NCBI RefSeq assembly: GCF_029910655.1
Contig: NZ_CP123897.1
Span: 5,321,547-5,385,546 of the forward strand
Source: Methylomonas sp. UP202
Lineage (GTDB): Bacteria > Pseudomonadota > Gammaproteobacteria > Methylococcales > Methylomonadaceae
DNA: 64,000 nucleotides
Direction: 5' to 3'
Under the pieces are notes generated by a model, which worked only from the letters and a program-made list of their open reading frames with translations, had not been told where the DNA came from and did no database searches. Shown here one piece after another: positions 27,330-37,742 of this stretch (position 1 is its first letter; each line of letters starts with the position of its first letter). Made by a program: the position numbers and the translations under genes.

Positions 27330-30300
27330 CTAGAAGCGCTCGAATTGGTTCAAATCGAATTCAGGCTCGTAATTTCCCACGGGCTCCGAAGTTACCATGC
27401 TGTGAGTAGGCGTAGTCTTACGCGGCGTCTTGATCACGGCGCGCCTACTGCCACCCTGTTCTCGGTGACCAATTTTGAAGAAACTCATCAAACTCTGCAG
27501 TTGCTCCGCCTGCCCAGTCATTTCCTCGGAAGTGGCCGCCAATTGTTCGCTAGCCGCCGCGTTCTGTTGGGTAATCTGGTTCATTTGGTTCACGGCGTTG
27601 TTGATTTGGCCGACACCCGCGGACTGCTCGTGCGAGGCAGCCGCGATCTCTTGGACCAGGTCCGAAGTCTTAGCGATGCTGGGCACGATTTCGTCCAACA
27701 ACTTGCCGGCGCTTTCCGCGGTTTTCACGCTGTTCTCAGCCAATTCGCCAATTTCCTGTGCCGCGACTTGACTGCGTTCCGCCAACTTCCGTACCTCGGC
27801 CGCCACCACGGCAAAGCCTTTGCCGTGATCGCCGGCCCTGGCCGCTTCGATCGCGGCATTCAACGCTAACATATTAGTCTGATAGGCAATATCGTCAATG
27901 ATGCCGATTTTATTGGCGATCTCTTTCATCGCTTCGACAGTATGCTTGACCGCCTCACCGCCCTCCATGGCTTCTTTCGAAGCCTTACCGGCCATACCGT
28001 CGGTGACTTTGGCGTTTTCCGCGTTCTGATTGATACTGGCCGCCATTTCCTCGATGCTGGCGCTGGTTTCCTCGACGCTGGCCGCCTGCTCACTAGCGGA
28101 TTGCGATAGCGCTTGCGATGTCGAGCTAATTTGCTCGGAAGCATTGCTTAGCTGGTTCGTCGCATCGACAACTTCGCTGATTGTTTGCGACAACTTGGCA
28201 ATCGTGTTATTCACAGTATCCTTGAAGTCGGCCAATTGCCCCTTATAGTCGCCGTTGACGGTACGGGTCAGATCGCCTTGTTCAACCAGTGACAGCACTT
28301 CGACCGCTTCGTTGACCGGCAAAATTACTCGATCCAATGTCTCGTTTACGCCTTCAACGATTTTGCGGAAGTCTCCCTGATGTTTGCCCGCATCCGCCCG
28401 AGTCGACAACTGCCCCTCCATGGCCGCCTTCGCCAACATGTTGGCATCGGACACCAAAGCGTTAACCGCTTCAATGCAGGTATTCAGGTTGTTTTTAATC
28501 GTATTGAAATCGCCGTTGTAACTGTCGGTAATCTTAGCCGGAATGTTGCCTCGGGATATGTTGTCCACATAATCCGCCGCCACGTTCAACGGCCCAATCA
28601 CCGCATCCAGGGTTTCGTTGACACCTTCGACAATCTTGCGGTAATCGCCTTGGTGCAGGGTCGCATCGGCGCGAGTCGACAGTTTGCCTTCCACCGCCGC
28701 TTGCGACAACATCACCGCGTCCGCCACTAACGCATTGACCGCGTCGATACACGTGTTCAAATTATTTTTGATCACATTGAAGTCGCCGTTGTAACTGTCG
28801 GTGATTTTCGCCGGGATGGCGCCTTTTGCAATGCGGTCTACATAGTCGGCCGCCACGTTCAACGGCCCAATCACCGCGTCCAGCGTATTGTTTACACCCT
28901 GTACGATCTTCCGATAGTCACCTTGGTACTGGCTCGCATCCGCGCGCGTCGCTAACCGACCTTCGATCGCGGCTTTTTCCAAGCTCGCCGCTTCGGCAAC
29001 CATATTGCCGATTGCGTCGATACAGTTGTTCAGGTTGTTTTTAATCGTATTGAAATCGCCGTTGTAACTGTCGGTAATCTTAGCCGGAATGTTGCCTCGG
29101 GATATGTTGTCCACATAATCCGCCGCCACGTTCAACGGCCCAATCACCGCATCCAGAGTTTCGTTGACACCTTCGACGATCTTGCGGTAATCGCCTTGGT
29201 GCAGGGTCGCATCGGCGCGAGTCGACAGTTTGCCTTCCACCGCCGCTTGCGACAACATCACCGCGTCCGCCACTAACGCATTGACCGCGTCGATACACGT
29301 GTTCAAATTATTTTTGATCACATTGAAGTCGCCGTTGTAACTGTCGGTGATTTTCGCCGGGATGGCGCCTTTTGCAATGCGGTCTACATAGTCGGCCGCC
29401 ACGTTCAACGGCCCAATCACCGCGTCCAGCGTATTGTTTACACCCTGTACGATCTTCCGATAGTCACCTTGGTACTGGCTCGCATCCGCGCGCGTCGCTA
29501 ACCGACCTTCGATCGCGGCTTTTTCCAAGCTCGCCGCTTCGGCAACCATATTGCCGATTGCGTCGATACAGTTGTTCAGGTTGTTTTTAATCGTATTGAA
29601 ATCGCCGTTGTAACTGTCGGTAATCTTAGCCGGAATGTTGCCTCGGGATATGTTGTCCACATAATCCGCCGCCACGTTCAACGGCCCAATCACCGCATCC
29701 AGAGTTTCGTTGACACCTTCGACGATCTTGCGGTAATCGCCTTGGTGCAGGGTCGCATCGGCGCGAGTCGACAGTTTGCCTTCCACCGCCGCTTGCGACA
29801 ACATCACCGCGTCCGCCACTAACGCATTGACCGCGTCGATACACGTGTTCAAATTATTTTTGATCACATTGAAGTCGCCGTTGTAACTGTCGGTGATTTT
29901 CGCCGGGATGGCGCCTTTTGCAATGCGGTCTACATAGTCGGCCGCCACGTTCAACGGCCCAATCACCGCGTCCAGCGTATTGTTTACACCCTGTACGATC
30001 TTCCGATAGTCACCTTGGTACTGGCTCGCATCCGCGCGCGTCGCTAACCGACCTTCGATCGCGGCTTTTTCCAAGCTCGCCGCTTCGGCGACCATATTGC
30101 CGATCGCGTCGATACAGTTGTTCAGGTTGTTTTTAATCGTGTTGAAGTCGCCGTTGTAACTGTCGGTAATCTTAGCCGGAATGTTGCCTCGGGATATGTT
30201 GTCCACATAATCCGCCGCCACGTTCAACGGCCCAATCACCGCATCCAATGTCGCATTGACCCCTTCCACCAATCTCCGGAAATCGCCCTGATGCTTGCTG

Positions 30301-31412
30301 GCATCTGCGCGAGTTGCCAATCGCCCTTCCACAGCCGCACTTACCAAATGGTCCGCATCTTGAATGACCGCTTTCAAGTTACCACGCACCAATTCGATCG
30401 TGTCATTGATAAACGCTTTTTTACCCGGCAATTTCTCCATACTGGCGTCGAAATCTCCCTGACCGAACTTTGTAAAGACTGCCATCGCTTTCTTTTTGAC
30501 CGCGATATGGCCGTTAACCATATCGTTGACGCCTTGAGCCATCGCTTTGTAATCACCCTGGAATTTCGCGATATCGACCACCACGTCGATATCGCCTTTT
30601 TCGTGCTCGCTGCTCATGCGCTCCATTTCGGCCAACAGCGCTTTGACGTTGTCGCTCATTCGCTTCATAGCGGCCATCACACTGACGTGATCGCCGTCTT
30701 GCAACTCGATTCGAGACGAAAAGTCGCCGACGGCCACTTTCGCAGCTAATGCCGCGACAAAATCCGGTTCTCCGCCCATTTGACGCATCAGATTACGGGT
30801 AATCAGCCCTCCGATCGCACCGATGATCGTTATCCCCAACAAAGCGATCAGGCCGGAGAGGAGCGCTGCACTTCCACGTATCGCTTCCGCGGATGCGGAG
30901 GAATTTTTACCCAAATCGGCGTTGTATTCGCCGTGGCGCCTAAAATTATTTACGGTCCGGTTCATTAAGGCTTGATTGTCAAGAATCAGATTCTTAGCCT
31001 CCGATTTTTGGCCGGCACGCGATAACTCGCGCACCCTGTTCCAAAATACTCCGTATTCGGCCAACCCGGCTTTATCCGCATCAAGAAGTTTTTTATCTTC
31101 GTCGTCGGCCAACAGCGGTTCGTAATCTTTTATTAATTTATCGATTTTGTTGTCGCTCTCGGCAAAACCTCGCTCCAGTTCATCCATTGCCGCCGGCTCG
31201 CTTTGCAGCAAGTGTTGCCAAACGTTAGTGCGCATTTTTGCCAGTTCAAAACTAATGTCGTTCAGAATAAGCACGCTCGGCAAAGTATTCTCCGTGTTGA
31301 AATTGGCTGCGGTATAGACACGGCCGATCTGAACATAATTAAATCCAGCTAGCCCCCCCAAACCCAAAACCGCCGCTAAAACCAGAAGCAGCATTCGTTG
31401 TTTAATCGTCAT
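27330..31412 (-). CDS. Methyl-accepting chemotaxis receptor with a long poly-HAMP array
   Basis: 1360 residues from ATG 31412, far longer than usual receptors (~550). Order: TM1 (about 8-26), a periplasmic four-helix-bundle-like sensor (~30-185), TM2 (~190-212), a canonical HAMP, then further HAMP-like units. From about residue 390 to 976 they are arranged in 91-residue blocks of two kinds that alternate A-B three times and end in a variant. The signalling domain has the tip [25 protein letters not shown], with methylation-type helices on both sides, and the last residues NQFERF resemble a CheR-tethering pentapeptide. An upstream ATG at 31541 lacks a proper ribosome site. It lies between cheA and cheW. 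Confidence 0.92.
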   Translation of the reverse strand: MTIKQRMLLLVLAAVLGLGGLAGFNYVQIGRVYTAANFNTENTLPSVLILNDISFELAKMRTNVWQHLLQSEPAAMDELERGFAESDNKIDKLIKDYEPLLADDEDKKLLDADKAGLAEYGVFWNRVRELSRAGQKSEAKNLILDNQALMNRTVNNFRRHGEYNADLGKNSSASAEAIRGSAALLSGLIALLGITIIGAIGGLITRNLMRQMGGEPDFVAALAAKVAVGDFSSRIELQDGDHVSVMAAMKRMSDNVKALLAEMERMSSEHEKGDIDVVVDIAKFQGDYKAMAQGVNDMVNGHIAVKKKAMAVFTKFGQGDFDASMEKLPGKKAFINDTIELVRGNLKAVIQDADHLVSAAVEGRLATRADASKHQGDFRRLVEGVNATLDAVIGPLNVAADYVDNISRGNIPAKITDSYNGDFNTIKNNLNNCIDAIGNMVAEAASLEKAAIEGRLATRADASQYQGDYRKIVQGVNNTLDAVIGPLNVAADYVDRIAKGAIPAKITDSYNGDFNVIKNNLNTCIDAVNALVADAVMLSQAAVEGKLSTRADATLHQGDYRKIVEGVNETLDAVIGPLNVAADYVDNISRGNIPAKITDSYNGDFNTIKNNLNNCIDAIGNMVAEAASLEKAAIEGRLATRADASQYQGDYRKIVQGVNNTLDAVIGPLNVAADYVDRIAKGAIPAKITDSYNGDFNVIKNNLNTCIDAVNALVADAVMLSQAAVEGKLSTRADATLHQGDYRKIVEGVNETLDAVIGPLNVAADYVDNISRGNIPAKITDSYNGDFNTIKNNLNNCIDAIGNMVAEAASLEKAAIEGRLATRADASQYQGDYRKIVQGVNNTLDAVIGPLNVAADYVDRIAKGAIPAKITDSYNGDFNVIKNNLNTCIDAVNALVADAVMLSQAAVEGKLSTRADATLHQGDYRKIVEGVNETLDAVIGPLNVAADYVDNISRGNIPAKITDSYNGDFNTIKNNLNTCIEAVNALVSDANMLAKAAMEGQLSTRADAGKHQGDFRKIVEGVNETLDRVILPVNEAVEVLSLVEQGDLTRTVNGDYKGQLADFKDTVNNTIAKLSQTISEVVDATNQLSNASEQISSTSQALSQSASEQAASVEETSASIEEMAASINQNAENAKVTDGMAGKASKEAMEGGEAVKHTVEAMKEIANKIGIIDDIAYQTNMLALNAAIEAARAGDHGKGFAVVAAEVRKLAERSQVAAQEIGELAENSVKTAESAGKLLDEIVPSIAKTSDLVQEIAAASHEQSAGVGQINNAVNQMNQITQQNAAASEQLAATSEEMTGQAEQLQSLMSFFKIGHREQGGSRRAVIKTPRKTTPTHSMVTSEPVGNYEPEFDLNQFERF
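28483..30247 (-). repeat. 546-bp tandem repeat (3.2 copies) inside the poly-HAMP receptor gene
   Basis: Copies start at 28483, 29029 and 29575, with a partial fourth from 30121 to 30247. The period is 546 bases (182 codons, exactly in frame), so each copy encodes two HAMP pairs. Neighbouring copies differ at only a few positions by eye (for example the 2nd and 3rd differ near 30089-30104 versus 29543-29558). Such identity, including at silent positions, points to recent duplication or ongoing gene conversion. Confidence 0.95.
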
Positions 31413-31555
31413 TTTTTCAACCCCATGCCCACGGAAACTTTCGTTTTTGCTTTCCGCAGGATAAATATTCGCAAACTTGGGTAATAGAACAAGCGATGCT
31501 TTGACGCAAGCATCCTTAAAACCGACCCAACCAACATTCATCCCTGCATTAACTG

Positions 31556-33727
31556 TTACGCCGCAAACCCGCGCACCATATACTGCTCGAAGGCACCCAC
31601 CAATACCGGGATATCCAGTATCAATGCCACCTCGCCGCTACCGAGTATTGTGGAACCGCCCAAACCTTGAACGTGGCCGAACAATTTACCCAGTGGTTTA
31701 ATAACTGTTTGAAATTCGCCCAATAATCGATCGACAACCAGCCCAGTCTTCGCACCGGCCACCTCGACCACCACCACGTTGGCACGCCGCGCCGATTCGC
31801 CAGGAACGCCGAATAATTTCTTCAAACGGATGAAAGGCAGGACTTCACCTCGCAAATCCATATAGTCGTGCTCGTCATCGTCATGGCTGAGTTCGACGCA
31901 CTCTACGACCCGGTCAAGCGGAATCACAAAGGATGCCTTGCCGACGCCAACCAAGAACCCGTCGATAATCGCCAACGTCAGCGGCAAACGGATGCGCACG
32001 GTGGTGCCGACGTTCTGCGCGCTATCAACCTCTATCGATCCGCGTAAATCGGTAACATTCCGCTTGACCACATCCATTCCGACTCCACGTCCGGATAGAT
32101 TGGAGATTTGCTGAGCCGTGGAAAATCCCGGTTCGAAAATCAATGCATAAACCTCCTGATCAGTCAGTTTGGCATCCGGCTGAATTAAACCTTTTTCGAT
32201 GGCCTTGGCCAGAATCCGCTCCCGATTCAAACCACCACCGTCGTCCTGCACTTCTATGACAATCACGCCCGACTCGTGATAGGCATTGAGCCGCAGGGTG
32301 CCTTGGGCCGACTTGCCATTCTCCCGACGGACTTCGGCTGATTCGATACCGTGATCCATCGCATTGCGGACCAAATGCATTAACGGATCGCCGATTTTTT
32401 CGACCACCGATTTGTCCACTTCGGTCTCGCCACCGGAAATCGCCAGCGCAATGTCCTTTCCCAGCTCCTTGCTGACATCGCGAACCACGCGCTGAAAACG
32501 ACTGAAAGTGGTGCCTATCGGCACCATTCGCAGTTGCAAAGCACTGTCCCTGACTTCTTCGACCAAACGCATCATTTCCCCGGTCGCTTCCAGCAATGCG
32601 GTCTGTGCGGTCTGCGACGCGCGCAGGTTCACACCCGCGCTGGATATCACCAACTCACCGATTAAATCGATCAGCTTGTCCAAGCGCTCCGCATCGACAC
32701 GAATACTCTGGTTTTCTCTGGCCTTGTTGTCTTTAATCTGCTTTTGTTTTTCCAGCGCGGCATTCACCAAGGGCTGCTGGACGGATTGTTGCTCGACTAA
32801 AATTTCACCGATAGGCTGAGCGGATTTGGTCGGTTCCGTAGTAGCCTGCTGTTGACTTAAACCTTCCTCAAGCTCCCGGCGCGTTAATACGCCACTTTTG
32901 ACCAGAAGTTCGCCCAAATAGGTATCGTCTTCCGGCAATGCGCGGATCAACTCGATGTATTCACCTATAGCGCTTTCCAGTGGCAAAATGTGAATCAAGC
33001 TATCCTCGCGCACGAACTCGAATACATTCTCCAACGCCTCCTTGCCGGCTTCGCTCTTAATGTCGATTTCGAAGCCTAAATAATTGGTCTCGGGGTCCAT
33101 CTGCTCCGCCGGAGGAATCGCTTCGCTGATCGTGGTTAGATTGACCAGGGTTCCCAAGGTGGACAAATAGCGAATGAAAGACAACGGATCCATGCCGTTC
33201 CGCAGGCTATCCGAACCGAAGCGCAAGGAAATATGCCAGTTGCCGCTTTCCATAACGCCTCCGCCTCCGATGGTCTCCACACGATCGGGGCCGGCGGCGA
33301 CCACCTCTTTGGCGAAATCCGGCTGCTCCAGAAACGGGCGCAGTTTGGCCAGTAATTCGTCGCCAGCTACCGTCAAATCGGGGTCTTCGTCGGTATTGCC
33401 ATCGGCAACTGCTCGAATCAACAGCGCAATCTGATCGCAACACGGCAACAAGATGGCGACCAACTCCGGTGTAACCTCCAAAACGCCGTCCCGCAAGGCA
33501 TCCAACACACTCTCGACCACGTGAGTGAAACGTACAATGTGGTCCAAACCAAACAAGCCGGACGAGCCTTTTATCGTGTGCGCGGCCCGAAATATCGCGT
33601 TGATGCGTTCGGACTGATCTTCACCGTTCTCGATCGTCAGCAGGCAATCTTCCATGTCCTGCAACAATTCCAAACTTTCGATGGTGAACGTCACCAAGGC
33701 TTGCTTCATTTCGTCGTCGATACTCAT
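31556..33727 (-). CDS. cheA: CheA histidine kinase with an unusual linker
   Basis: 723 residues from ATG 33727 (AGGTGGG close upstream; a GTG three codons earlier is possible). An Hpt domain has the phosphorylated His in [18 protein letters not shown] middle region (about 190-330) is followed by dimerisation and the GHKL kinase: [12 protein letters not shown] (N box), [13 protein letters not shown] (G1), [20 protein letters not shown] (F and G2 boxes), and a C-terminal CheW-like regulatory domain. In the linker two similar helical hairpins occur, [20 protein letters not shown] and [16 protein letters not shown], which resemble the N-terminal motif of type IV pilus/type II secretion ATPases. 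It follows the STAS gene by 12 bases. Confidence 0.95.
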   Translation of the reverse strand: MSIDDEMKQALVTFTIESLELLQDMEDCLLTIENGEDQSERINAIFRAAHTIKGSSGLFGLDHIVRFTHVVESVLDALRDGVLEVTPELVAILLPCCDQIALLIRAVADGNTDEDPDLTVAGDELLAKLRPFLEQPDFAKEVVAAGPDRVETIGGGGVMESGNWHISLRFGSDSLRNGMDPLSFIRYLSTLGTLVNLTTISEAIPPAEQMDPETNYLGFEIDIKSEAGKEALENVFEFVREDSLIHILPLESAIGEYIELIRALPEDDTYLGELLVKSGVLTRRELEEGLSQQQATTEPTKSAQPIGEILVEQQSVQQPLVNAALEKQKQIKDNKARENQSIRVDAERLDKLIDLIGELVISSAGVNLRASQTAQTALLEATGEMMRLVEEVRDSALQLRMVPIGTTFSRFQRVVRDVSKELGKDIALAISGGETEVDKSVVEKIGDPLMHLVRNAMDHGIESAEVRRENGKSAQGTLRLNAYHESGVIVIEVQDDGGGLNRERILAKAIEKGLIQPDAKLTDQEVYALIFEPGFSTAQQISNLSGRGVGMDVVKRNVTDLRGSIEVDSAQNVGTTVRIRLPLTLAIIDGFLVGVGKASFVIPLDRVVECVELSHDDDEHDYMDLRGEVLPFIRLKKLFGVPGESARRANVVVVEVAGAKTGLVVDRLLGEFQTVIKPLGKLFGHVQGLGGSTILGSGEVALILDIPVLVGAFEQYMVRGFAA

Positions 33728-33739
33728 CTGTCCCACCTC

Positions 33740-34027
33740 TTAGTTTTGTGCCAGGACGACCTGGTCGCCGAATGCGGTCGTCAGATTCGCCAATTCCAAA
33801 ATATCCAGCACCGCTTTGCTGTGCATGACGAACCTTAACTGTTTGCCGGCCAGACCAGCCTCGCGCTTCGACAAGATCAATAATTGCAGGCCCGCCGTAT
33901 CCATTTCCGCGACTTGCGAAAGGTTAATTTCCAAGTCATCGCCGGTACTTAGAAAATTGAGCAAATTCCGCTTTTGCTCGGCGGCCGTAAAGATGGTCAA
34001 TTCATCGTCTATAGTGAGCGTTTGCAT
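33740..34027 (-). CDS. STAS-domain protein in the chemosensory operon
   Basis: 95 residues, a stand-alone STAS domain: an N-terminal strand (MQTLTIDDELTIFTAAEQK), LEINLSQVAEMDTAGLQLLILSKREA where the conserved Asp-Thr-Ala-Gly precedes the partner-binding helix, and LELANL near the end. The Ser phosphorylated in anti-sigma antagonists is replaced by Thr (DTAG), still phosphorylatable in principle. GGAGGTAA lies eight bases before the ATG. STAS proteins next to CheA occur in many chemosensory operons but their role there is not settled. Confidence 0.9.
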   Translation of the reverse strand: MQTLTIDDELTIFTAAEQKRNLLNFLSTGDDLEINLSQVAEMDTAGLQLLILSKREAGLAGKQLRFVMHSKAVLDILELANLTTAFGDQVVLAQN

Positions 34028-34083
34028 TGCGAGTTACCTCCGTTCTAACCGATCGGTCGCCGAGCTCAAAGCCAGCATTCGGA

Positions 34084-34452
34084 TCAGGGCAATATCAATT
34101 TGGAAACAGCCGCCAACATTTGCGCCGGTTGAAACGGTTTAACAACCCAAGCTTTCGCACCGGCGGCCTGGCCTTCCTGCTTCTTGGATTCTTGCGACTC
34201 GGTGGTCAGCATGATCACCGGTGTAAACTTGTAAGCCGCTAATTGCTTGAGTTCCTTTACGAACGTAATGCCGTCCATATTCGGCATGTTGACGTCGGAA
34301 ATGATCAAGTGAATCTTTTGGCCGTTCAACTTGCTCAAGCCATCCTTGCCGTCCACGGCCTCAATGACGTCATATCCAGCGCCTTTCAAAGCGATTGCGA
34401 CTACTTGTCGAACGGAAGCCGAGTCATCAACGATTAAAATAGTTTTTGCCAT
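34084..34452 (-). CDS. cheY: CheY-type single-domain response regulator
   Basis: 122 residues, one receiver domain: acidic pair in ILIVDDSASVRQV, phosphoacceptor Asp in IISDVNMPNMDGITF, the Thr of MLTTES and the Lys of VVKPFQP. No output domain. It most likely receives phosphate from the CheA encoded two genes downstream, and may act on a motor, pili or another output. It lies between the membrane MCP-like gene (11 bases) and the STAS gene (56 bases). Confidence 0.95.
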   Translation of the reverse strand: MAKTILIVDDSASVRQVVAIALKGAGYDVIEAVDGKDGLSKLNGQKIHLIISDVNMPNMDGITFVKELKQLAAYKFTPVIMLTTESQESKKQEGQAAGAKAWVVKPFQPAQMLAAVSKLILP

Positions 34453-34463
34453 ATGTCGTTACC

Positions 34464-35561
34464 TTAGAAGAAAGTGATTTCGGAAGCGTGGTGTTCGTTA
34501 ACCGGGGAGCCGGCGCCGTGATGCACGTGCTCCGACTCCATAGTGTAGCTGCTCGTCAGCGCATGCAAGATTTCGTCGGCCACCAGCGGCTTCAACGACA
34601 AGGTGCCGCCGGCATGACTCAATTGAACCTGACGCGGAAAATCGTTGATGCTATCGCGCACATGGACTAACACCTGGCCAATTCTGTCTTGAAACTGAAA
34701 CTGCACAATCGAGCCATTGATTTCCTGCTTGATCATCTGCGCGGACTGATTCAGATTGACCGCGTTATTCTGCAAATTTTCAAACGCTTGCTGCAAACCA
34801 GCTAATACGGTCCTGATGTTTTCGCTGGAGGCCGCGACAACAGCCGCTTCTTTTTCGGTACTTTTTTCGACCGCGCTCAAGGTCCCGTGAATCGCGGTAC
34901 TGACCTGATCGACCTTGGCGCCGATTAATTTACCGGTCTCGCCGGACTGATTGGACAACTTGCGGACTTCGTCAGCCACCACCGCAAACCCGCGCCCCGC
35001 TTCTCCGGCTCGCGCGGCTTCTATTGCCGCATTCAATGCAATTAAGTTGGTCTGTTCCGCAATTCTGGCCACTTCCTTGGCCATATTCTTCAATTCACCG
35101 ACGAAACCGCTGAGGGAGCGAATTCTTTCCAATACCACGACATTTTCTTGTAGCGCGGCATCAAGCGCTTGAACGACTTGCTGCAAACGCGCGTTACTGG
35201 AACCGAATATATCTTGGTCGCCACTCTGCAAGGTCGCCGATGACGCGCTGAGTGCGACATCCAGGTTCCGAATGATGCCGCCGAAGCGCATCGTCAACTC
35301 TGAAACGGCCTGCTCCATTTGTTGGCGGGAAGATTCGATATGCGCCGACCAAATCGGCGTAACTTCGGTAGCAAAACGTTCGATCCCGTTGGCGTACTTC
35401 TCAACCTCGGTCAATGGCAATACCGGAGCGGGGGGGGGCAGGTTGCGCTGTTCCCGCAATAAACGCCGATAGCCAACCCTAACGCCAATCATTACACCAC
35501 CAATAAGTACCACCGCCACTAAAACTGCAATCAGATAGATAGGCACTTGCCGGACCTCCAT
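34464..35561 (-). CDS. Membrane-anchored methyl-accepting protein without periplasmic or HAMP domain
   Basis: 365 residues from ATG 35561. A single N-terminal TM segment ([23 protein letters not shown]) is followed by a basic linker and a cytoplasmic coiled-coil signalling domain with the receptor tip [35 protein letters not shown]. There is no periplasmic sensor loop and no recognisable HAMP, so it must receive its signal from the cytoplasm or the membrane, or act as a scaffold. A GTG at 35594 could add 11 residues. It is the first gene of the chemosensory operon. Confidence 0.9.
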   Translation of the reverse strand: MEVRQVPIYLIAVLVAVVLIGGVMIGVRVGYRRLLREQRNLPPPAPVLPLTEVEKYANGIERFATEVTPIWSAHIESSRQQMEQAVSELTMRFGGIIRNLDVALSASSATLQSGDQDIFGSSNARLQQVVQALDAALQENVVVLERIRSLSGFVGELKNMAKEVARIAEQTNLIALNAAIEAARAGEAGRGFAVVADEVRKLSNQSGETGKLIGAKVDQVSTAIHGTLSAVEKSTEKEAAVVAASSENIRTVLAGLQQAFENLQNNAVNLNQSAQMIKQEINGSIVQFQFQDRIGQVLVHVRDSINDFPRQVQLSHAGGTLSLKPLVADEILHALTSSYTMESEHVHHGAGSPVNEHHASEITFF

Positions 35562-35648
35562 TATTTCGACGGACCCGTTGATACCGCATCTCACCTACGG
35601 TTGCGGCGACAACCCTGAAAAAAGTATAGACAGCAATTACCTTGACAA

Positions 35649-35676
35649 CCATGACGGAAAGAATAATTTGTCATGG
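35649..35676. promoter_or_regulatory. Inverted repeat upstream of the chemosensory operon
   Basis: CCATGAC (35649-35655) is mirrored by GTCATGG (35670-35676) across 14 bases. On the minus strand TTGGCA lies 17 bases before AATTAT, overlapping the repeat, and a second -10-like TATACT is close to 35626-35631. The site lies in the gap shared with the divergent ASCH gene. Confidence 0.4.
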
Positions 35677-35819
35677 CTATCGCATTGCCAACAGTAATTT
35701 TGTGGCGAAATGGGGATATTTGAAATATTGCGCGACAAGACCCCGCTATTTTTTATAGCTGTGAAACAATAACCAGATTAACTAGAATCCTTACACCTTA
35801 ATCCAACAAACCTTACGTT

Positions 35820-36152
35820 ATGAATGCTTTGCCAGAAAAAACCTGTTCGATCGATAAACTGATCCGTCACCCAAAATTGATTGCCTCCGCACTGGCCGGA
35901 CATAAAACCCAGCAACGCCGAGACGGCCTGTATGCCTATCCCGGAGAGAGATTTTTTTTGGAAGGGATCGAGTTCGAGATTATCGGCGTGGATCGCCAAC
36001 GCCTCGGAGACATGACCGATGCCGACGCTGACGCCGAAGGCTATCCGGATTTAGCAAGCTACAAGACAGTGATTTTAAGCATGCATGCCGGCATGCAATG
36101 GAACGAGGACGGCTTGGTTTGGGTTCACCGCTTCAGCCGGCGCCTGGAATAA
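35820..36152 (+). CDS. ASCH/PUA-fold small protein
   Basis: 110 residues. The pattern HKTQQRRDGLYAYPGERF, EFEIIGVDRQRLGDMTDADADAEGYPDLASYK and MHAGMQWNEDGLVWVHRF matches ASCH-type domains, a beta-barrel related to PUA that binds RNA or modified nucleosides. The function of this subgroup is unknown. It starts at ATG 35820, divergent from the chemosensory operon, and its end overlaps the 3' end of the convergent hvfC-like gene by 20 bases. Confidence 0.8.
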   Translation: MNALPEKTCSIDKLIRHPKLIASALAGHKTQQRRDGLYAYPGERFFLEGIEFEIIGVDRQRLGDMTDADADAEGYPDLASYKTVILSMHAGMQWNEDGLVWVHRFSRRLE

Positions 36153-36888
36153 CGATGCCTTTCTCGGCGAGTTCGGTCAACATCCTCGCGCCAAACTCCA
36201 AAACCGAGGTGCGATCGAGCTGCGGGAACTCTTCACCGAGTTTATCCAGGCAGGCTCGCCCCGGCATTGCGCCGCATTCGTCCAAGATTTGCAAGGCTCG
36301 AATTGTTAACGGTGTGGTTTTCAGAAAATGCACGTCGTCATCGATATCGCGGTAAACAATCAAACATGTCGGCTGATCGCCCGGCATTTCCGGTAGAAAC
36401 GCCGGAGAAATAGCTTGTACTGGAAATTGGTAAAGCAAGGGCCAAGCCAGCGGCGACAGCCGGACGACGCGATTCAGCGAATCGGTTATAAAGTCGGCAT
36501 CCCCAATCGAGGCTTGCTCTTGGGCGATCGACAACGCCATTTCCACCCATTCGTAATGAGCTAACTCCAGTAGGAAAGGGTAATCCGCTGGGTTATCCCG
36601 TTGGTTTTGCAGATAATCGAGAAACTCTTCGGCGATTTGCGAAAAGTATGGCGTTCGGCACGGGTGACGGGCATAAAAATCCTCGGCCATCTCCCGCCAT
36701 TGCTGGTCGGTCAGCACGGTTTTCAAAACCGGGAAGTTGCTTGCTAAGAAGCTGTCAATATTGTTGAAGAACAATTCGCGGTACATCGCCATCCTGCCCG
36801 AATCGACGTCAGCCGGCGGCCGGTTGGCTAGGGGCGCGCGAATATAGCCGGCAAACTCGCGTTGTGTGGTCGAAAAGTCGACCACCAT
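36133..36888 (-). CDS. hvfC: HvfC-like DUF2063 protein, partner of the MNIO
   Basis: 251 residues with a DUF2063 (putative DNA-binding) domain at the N-terminus: FAGYIRAPLANRPPADVDSGRMAMYRELFFNNIDSFLASNFPVL (key: R at start of the MAMYRELF segment) and WREMAEDFYARHPCRTPYFSQIAEEFLDYL. The C-terminal half is a helical/winged region. In the peptide systems of the HvfABC type this protein forms a complex with the DUF692 oxidase and brings the precursor to it. TGATG: its ATG overlaps the stop of the oxidase gene by one base, implying tight coupling. Despite the domain name, a DNA role is unlikely here. Confidence 0.9.
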   Translation of the reverse strand: MVVDFSTTQREFAGYIRAPLANRPPADVDSGRMAMYRELFFNNIDSFLASNFPVLKTVLTDQQWREMAEDFYARHPCRTPYFSQIAEEFLDYLQNQRDNPADYPFLLELAHYEWVEMALSIAQEQASIGDADFITDSLNRVVRLSPLAWPLLYQFPVQAISPAFLPEMPGDQPTCLIVYRDIDDDVHFLKTTPLTIRALQILDECGAMPGRACLDKLGEEFPQLDRTSVLEFGARMLTELAEKGIVIPGAG

Positions 36889-37739
36889 CAGGCAACCTGC
36901 TTACGGCTATCCATCAACCAATGCTGTTGGATTTGGCTGATCGTATCAACTTCCCCCAACAATTCGGTCAACGGCGGCAGATTGAAATCGCGTTCTAGCA
37001 GGGTCGGAAATACGCCGAACCAGTCATAGGCCTTATTCAGCAACCCCCAAACCGGGTCTACCACCGGGGCGCCGTGCGTATCGACTAGAAAATCCTCGGC
37101 TTCGACGTAGTGCCCGGCAATGTGAGCATATGCAATCCGTTCCGCCGGCATCGCCCGCAAGAACGCCTCGGGATCGTAGCCGTGGTTAACGCTGTTGACG
37201 TAGATATTGTTGATGTCGATCAACACGTCGCAATCGGCCTCGGCGACCACAGCGTTAAAGAAGTCGATCTCGGCCATTTCCTGGCCCGGCGCAGCGTAGT
37301 AGGAAATATTTTCGATGGCGATGCGCTGCTCCAGAATATCCTGAACCCGGCGAATCCGCCCCGCGACATGCCTGACCGCAGCTTCGGTGAACGGTATCGG
37401 CATCAAATCGTATAAGTGCCCGCCATCGCTACAATAACTCAGATGCTCGCTGTAAAATTTGATGCTGTGCAGACGCAAAAACCCTTTCAAATCGCGAACA
37501 AATTGCTCGTCCAAGGGATCGCTGCTACCGATCGACAGCGATAAACCGTGACAAACAAAAGGGTAGCGCTCGGTCAGCGCTCGAAATTGCTTGCCATATT
37601 TGCCGCCGATCGGCATCCAGTTTTCCGGCGCGACCTCATAAAAACCGACATTGGTCGGCGGTGCATTCAGGATTTCACCAATAAAGCCGCGCCGCAATCC
37701 CAGGCCGGCGCCATGCACGAGATTGCGAACGCTGTCCAT
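36888..37739 (-). CDS. hvfB: HvfB-like DUF692 multinuclear non-heme iron oxidase (MNIO)
   Basis: 283 residues, a TIM-barrel of the DUF692/MNIO family. Conserved His, Glu, Asp and Asn likely to bind two or three irons are visible in FVCHGLSLS, KFYSEHLSYC, RIAIENISYYA, VLIDINNIYVNSVNHGYDP, IAYAHIAGHY, LVDTHGAPV and LLERDFNLPP. Enzymes of this family oxidise cysteine residues of ribosomal peptides, for example to oxazolone/thioamide pairs, thioethers or copper-binding forms. The gene follows DedA by three bases and overlaps hvfC. The neighbouring Cys-rich secreted peptide is its probable substrate. Confidence 0.93.
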   Translation of the reverse strand: MDSVRNLVHGAGLGLRRGFIGEILNAPPTNVGFYEVAPENWMPIGGKYGKQFRALTERYPFVCHGLSLSIGSSDPLDEQFVRDLKGFLRLHSIKFYSEHLSYCSDGGHLYDLMPIPFTEAAVRHVAGRIRRVQDILEQRIAIENISYYAAPGQEMAEIDFFNAVVAEADCDVLIDINNIYVNSVNHGYDPEAFLRAMPAERIAYAHIAGHYVEAEDFLVDTHGAPVVDPVWGLLNKAYDWFGVFPTLLERDFNLPPLTELLGEVDTISQIQQHWLMDSRKQVA

Positions 37740-37742
37740 ACC

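Noticed and set aside
28483-30247. CRISPR array or satellite
   Set aside because: The period (546 bases) is far too long, there are no unique spacers, and the repeat is in frame with a receptor gene.
36133-36888. DNA-binding regulator (from the DUF2063 domain name)
   Set aside because: Its one-base overlap with the DUF692 gene and the Cys-rich peptide nearby mark it as the MNIO partner.
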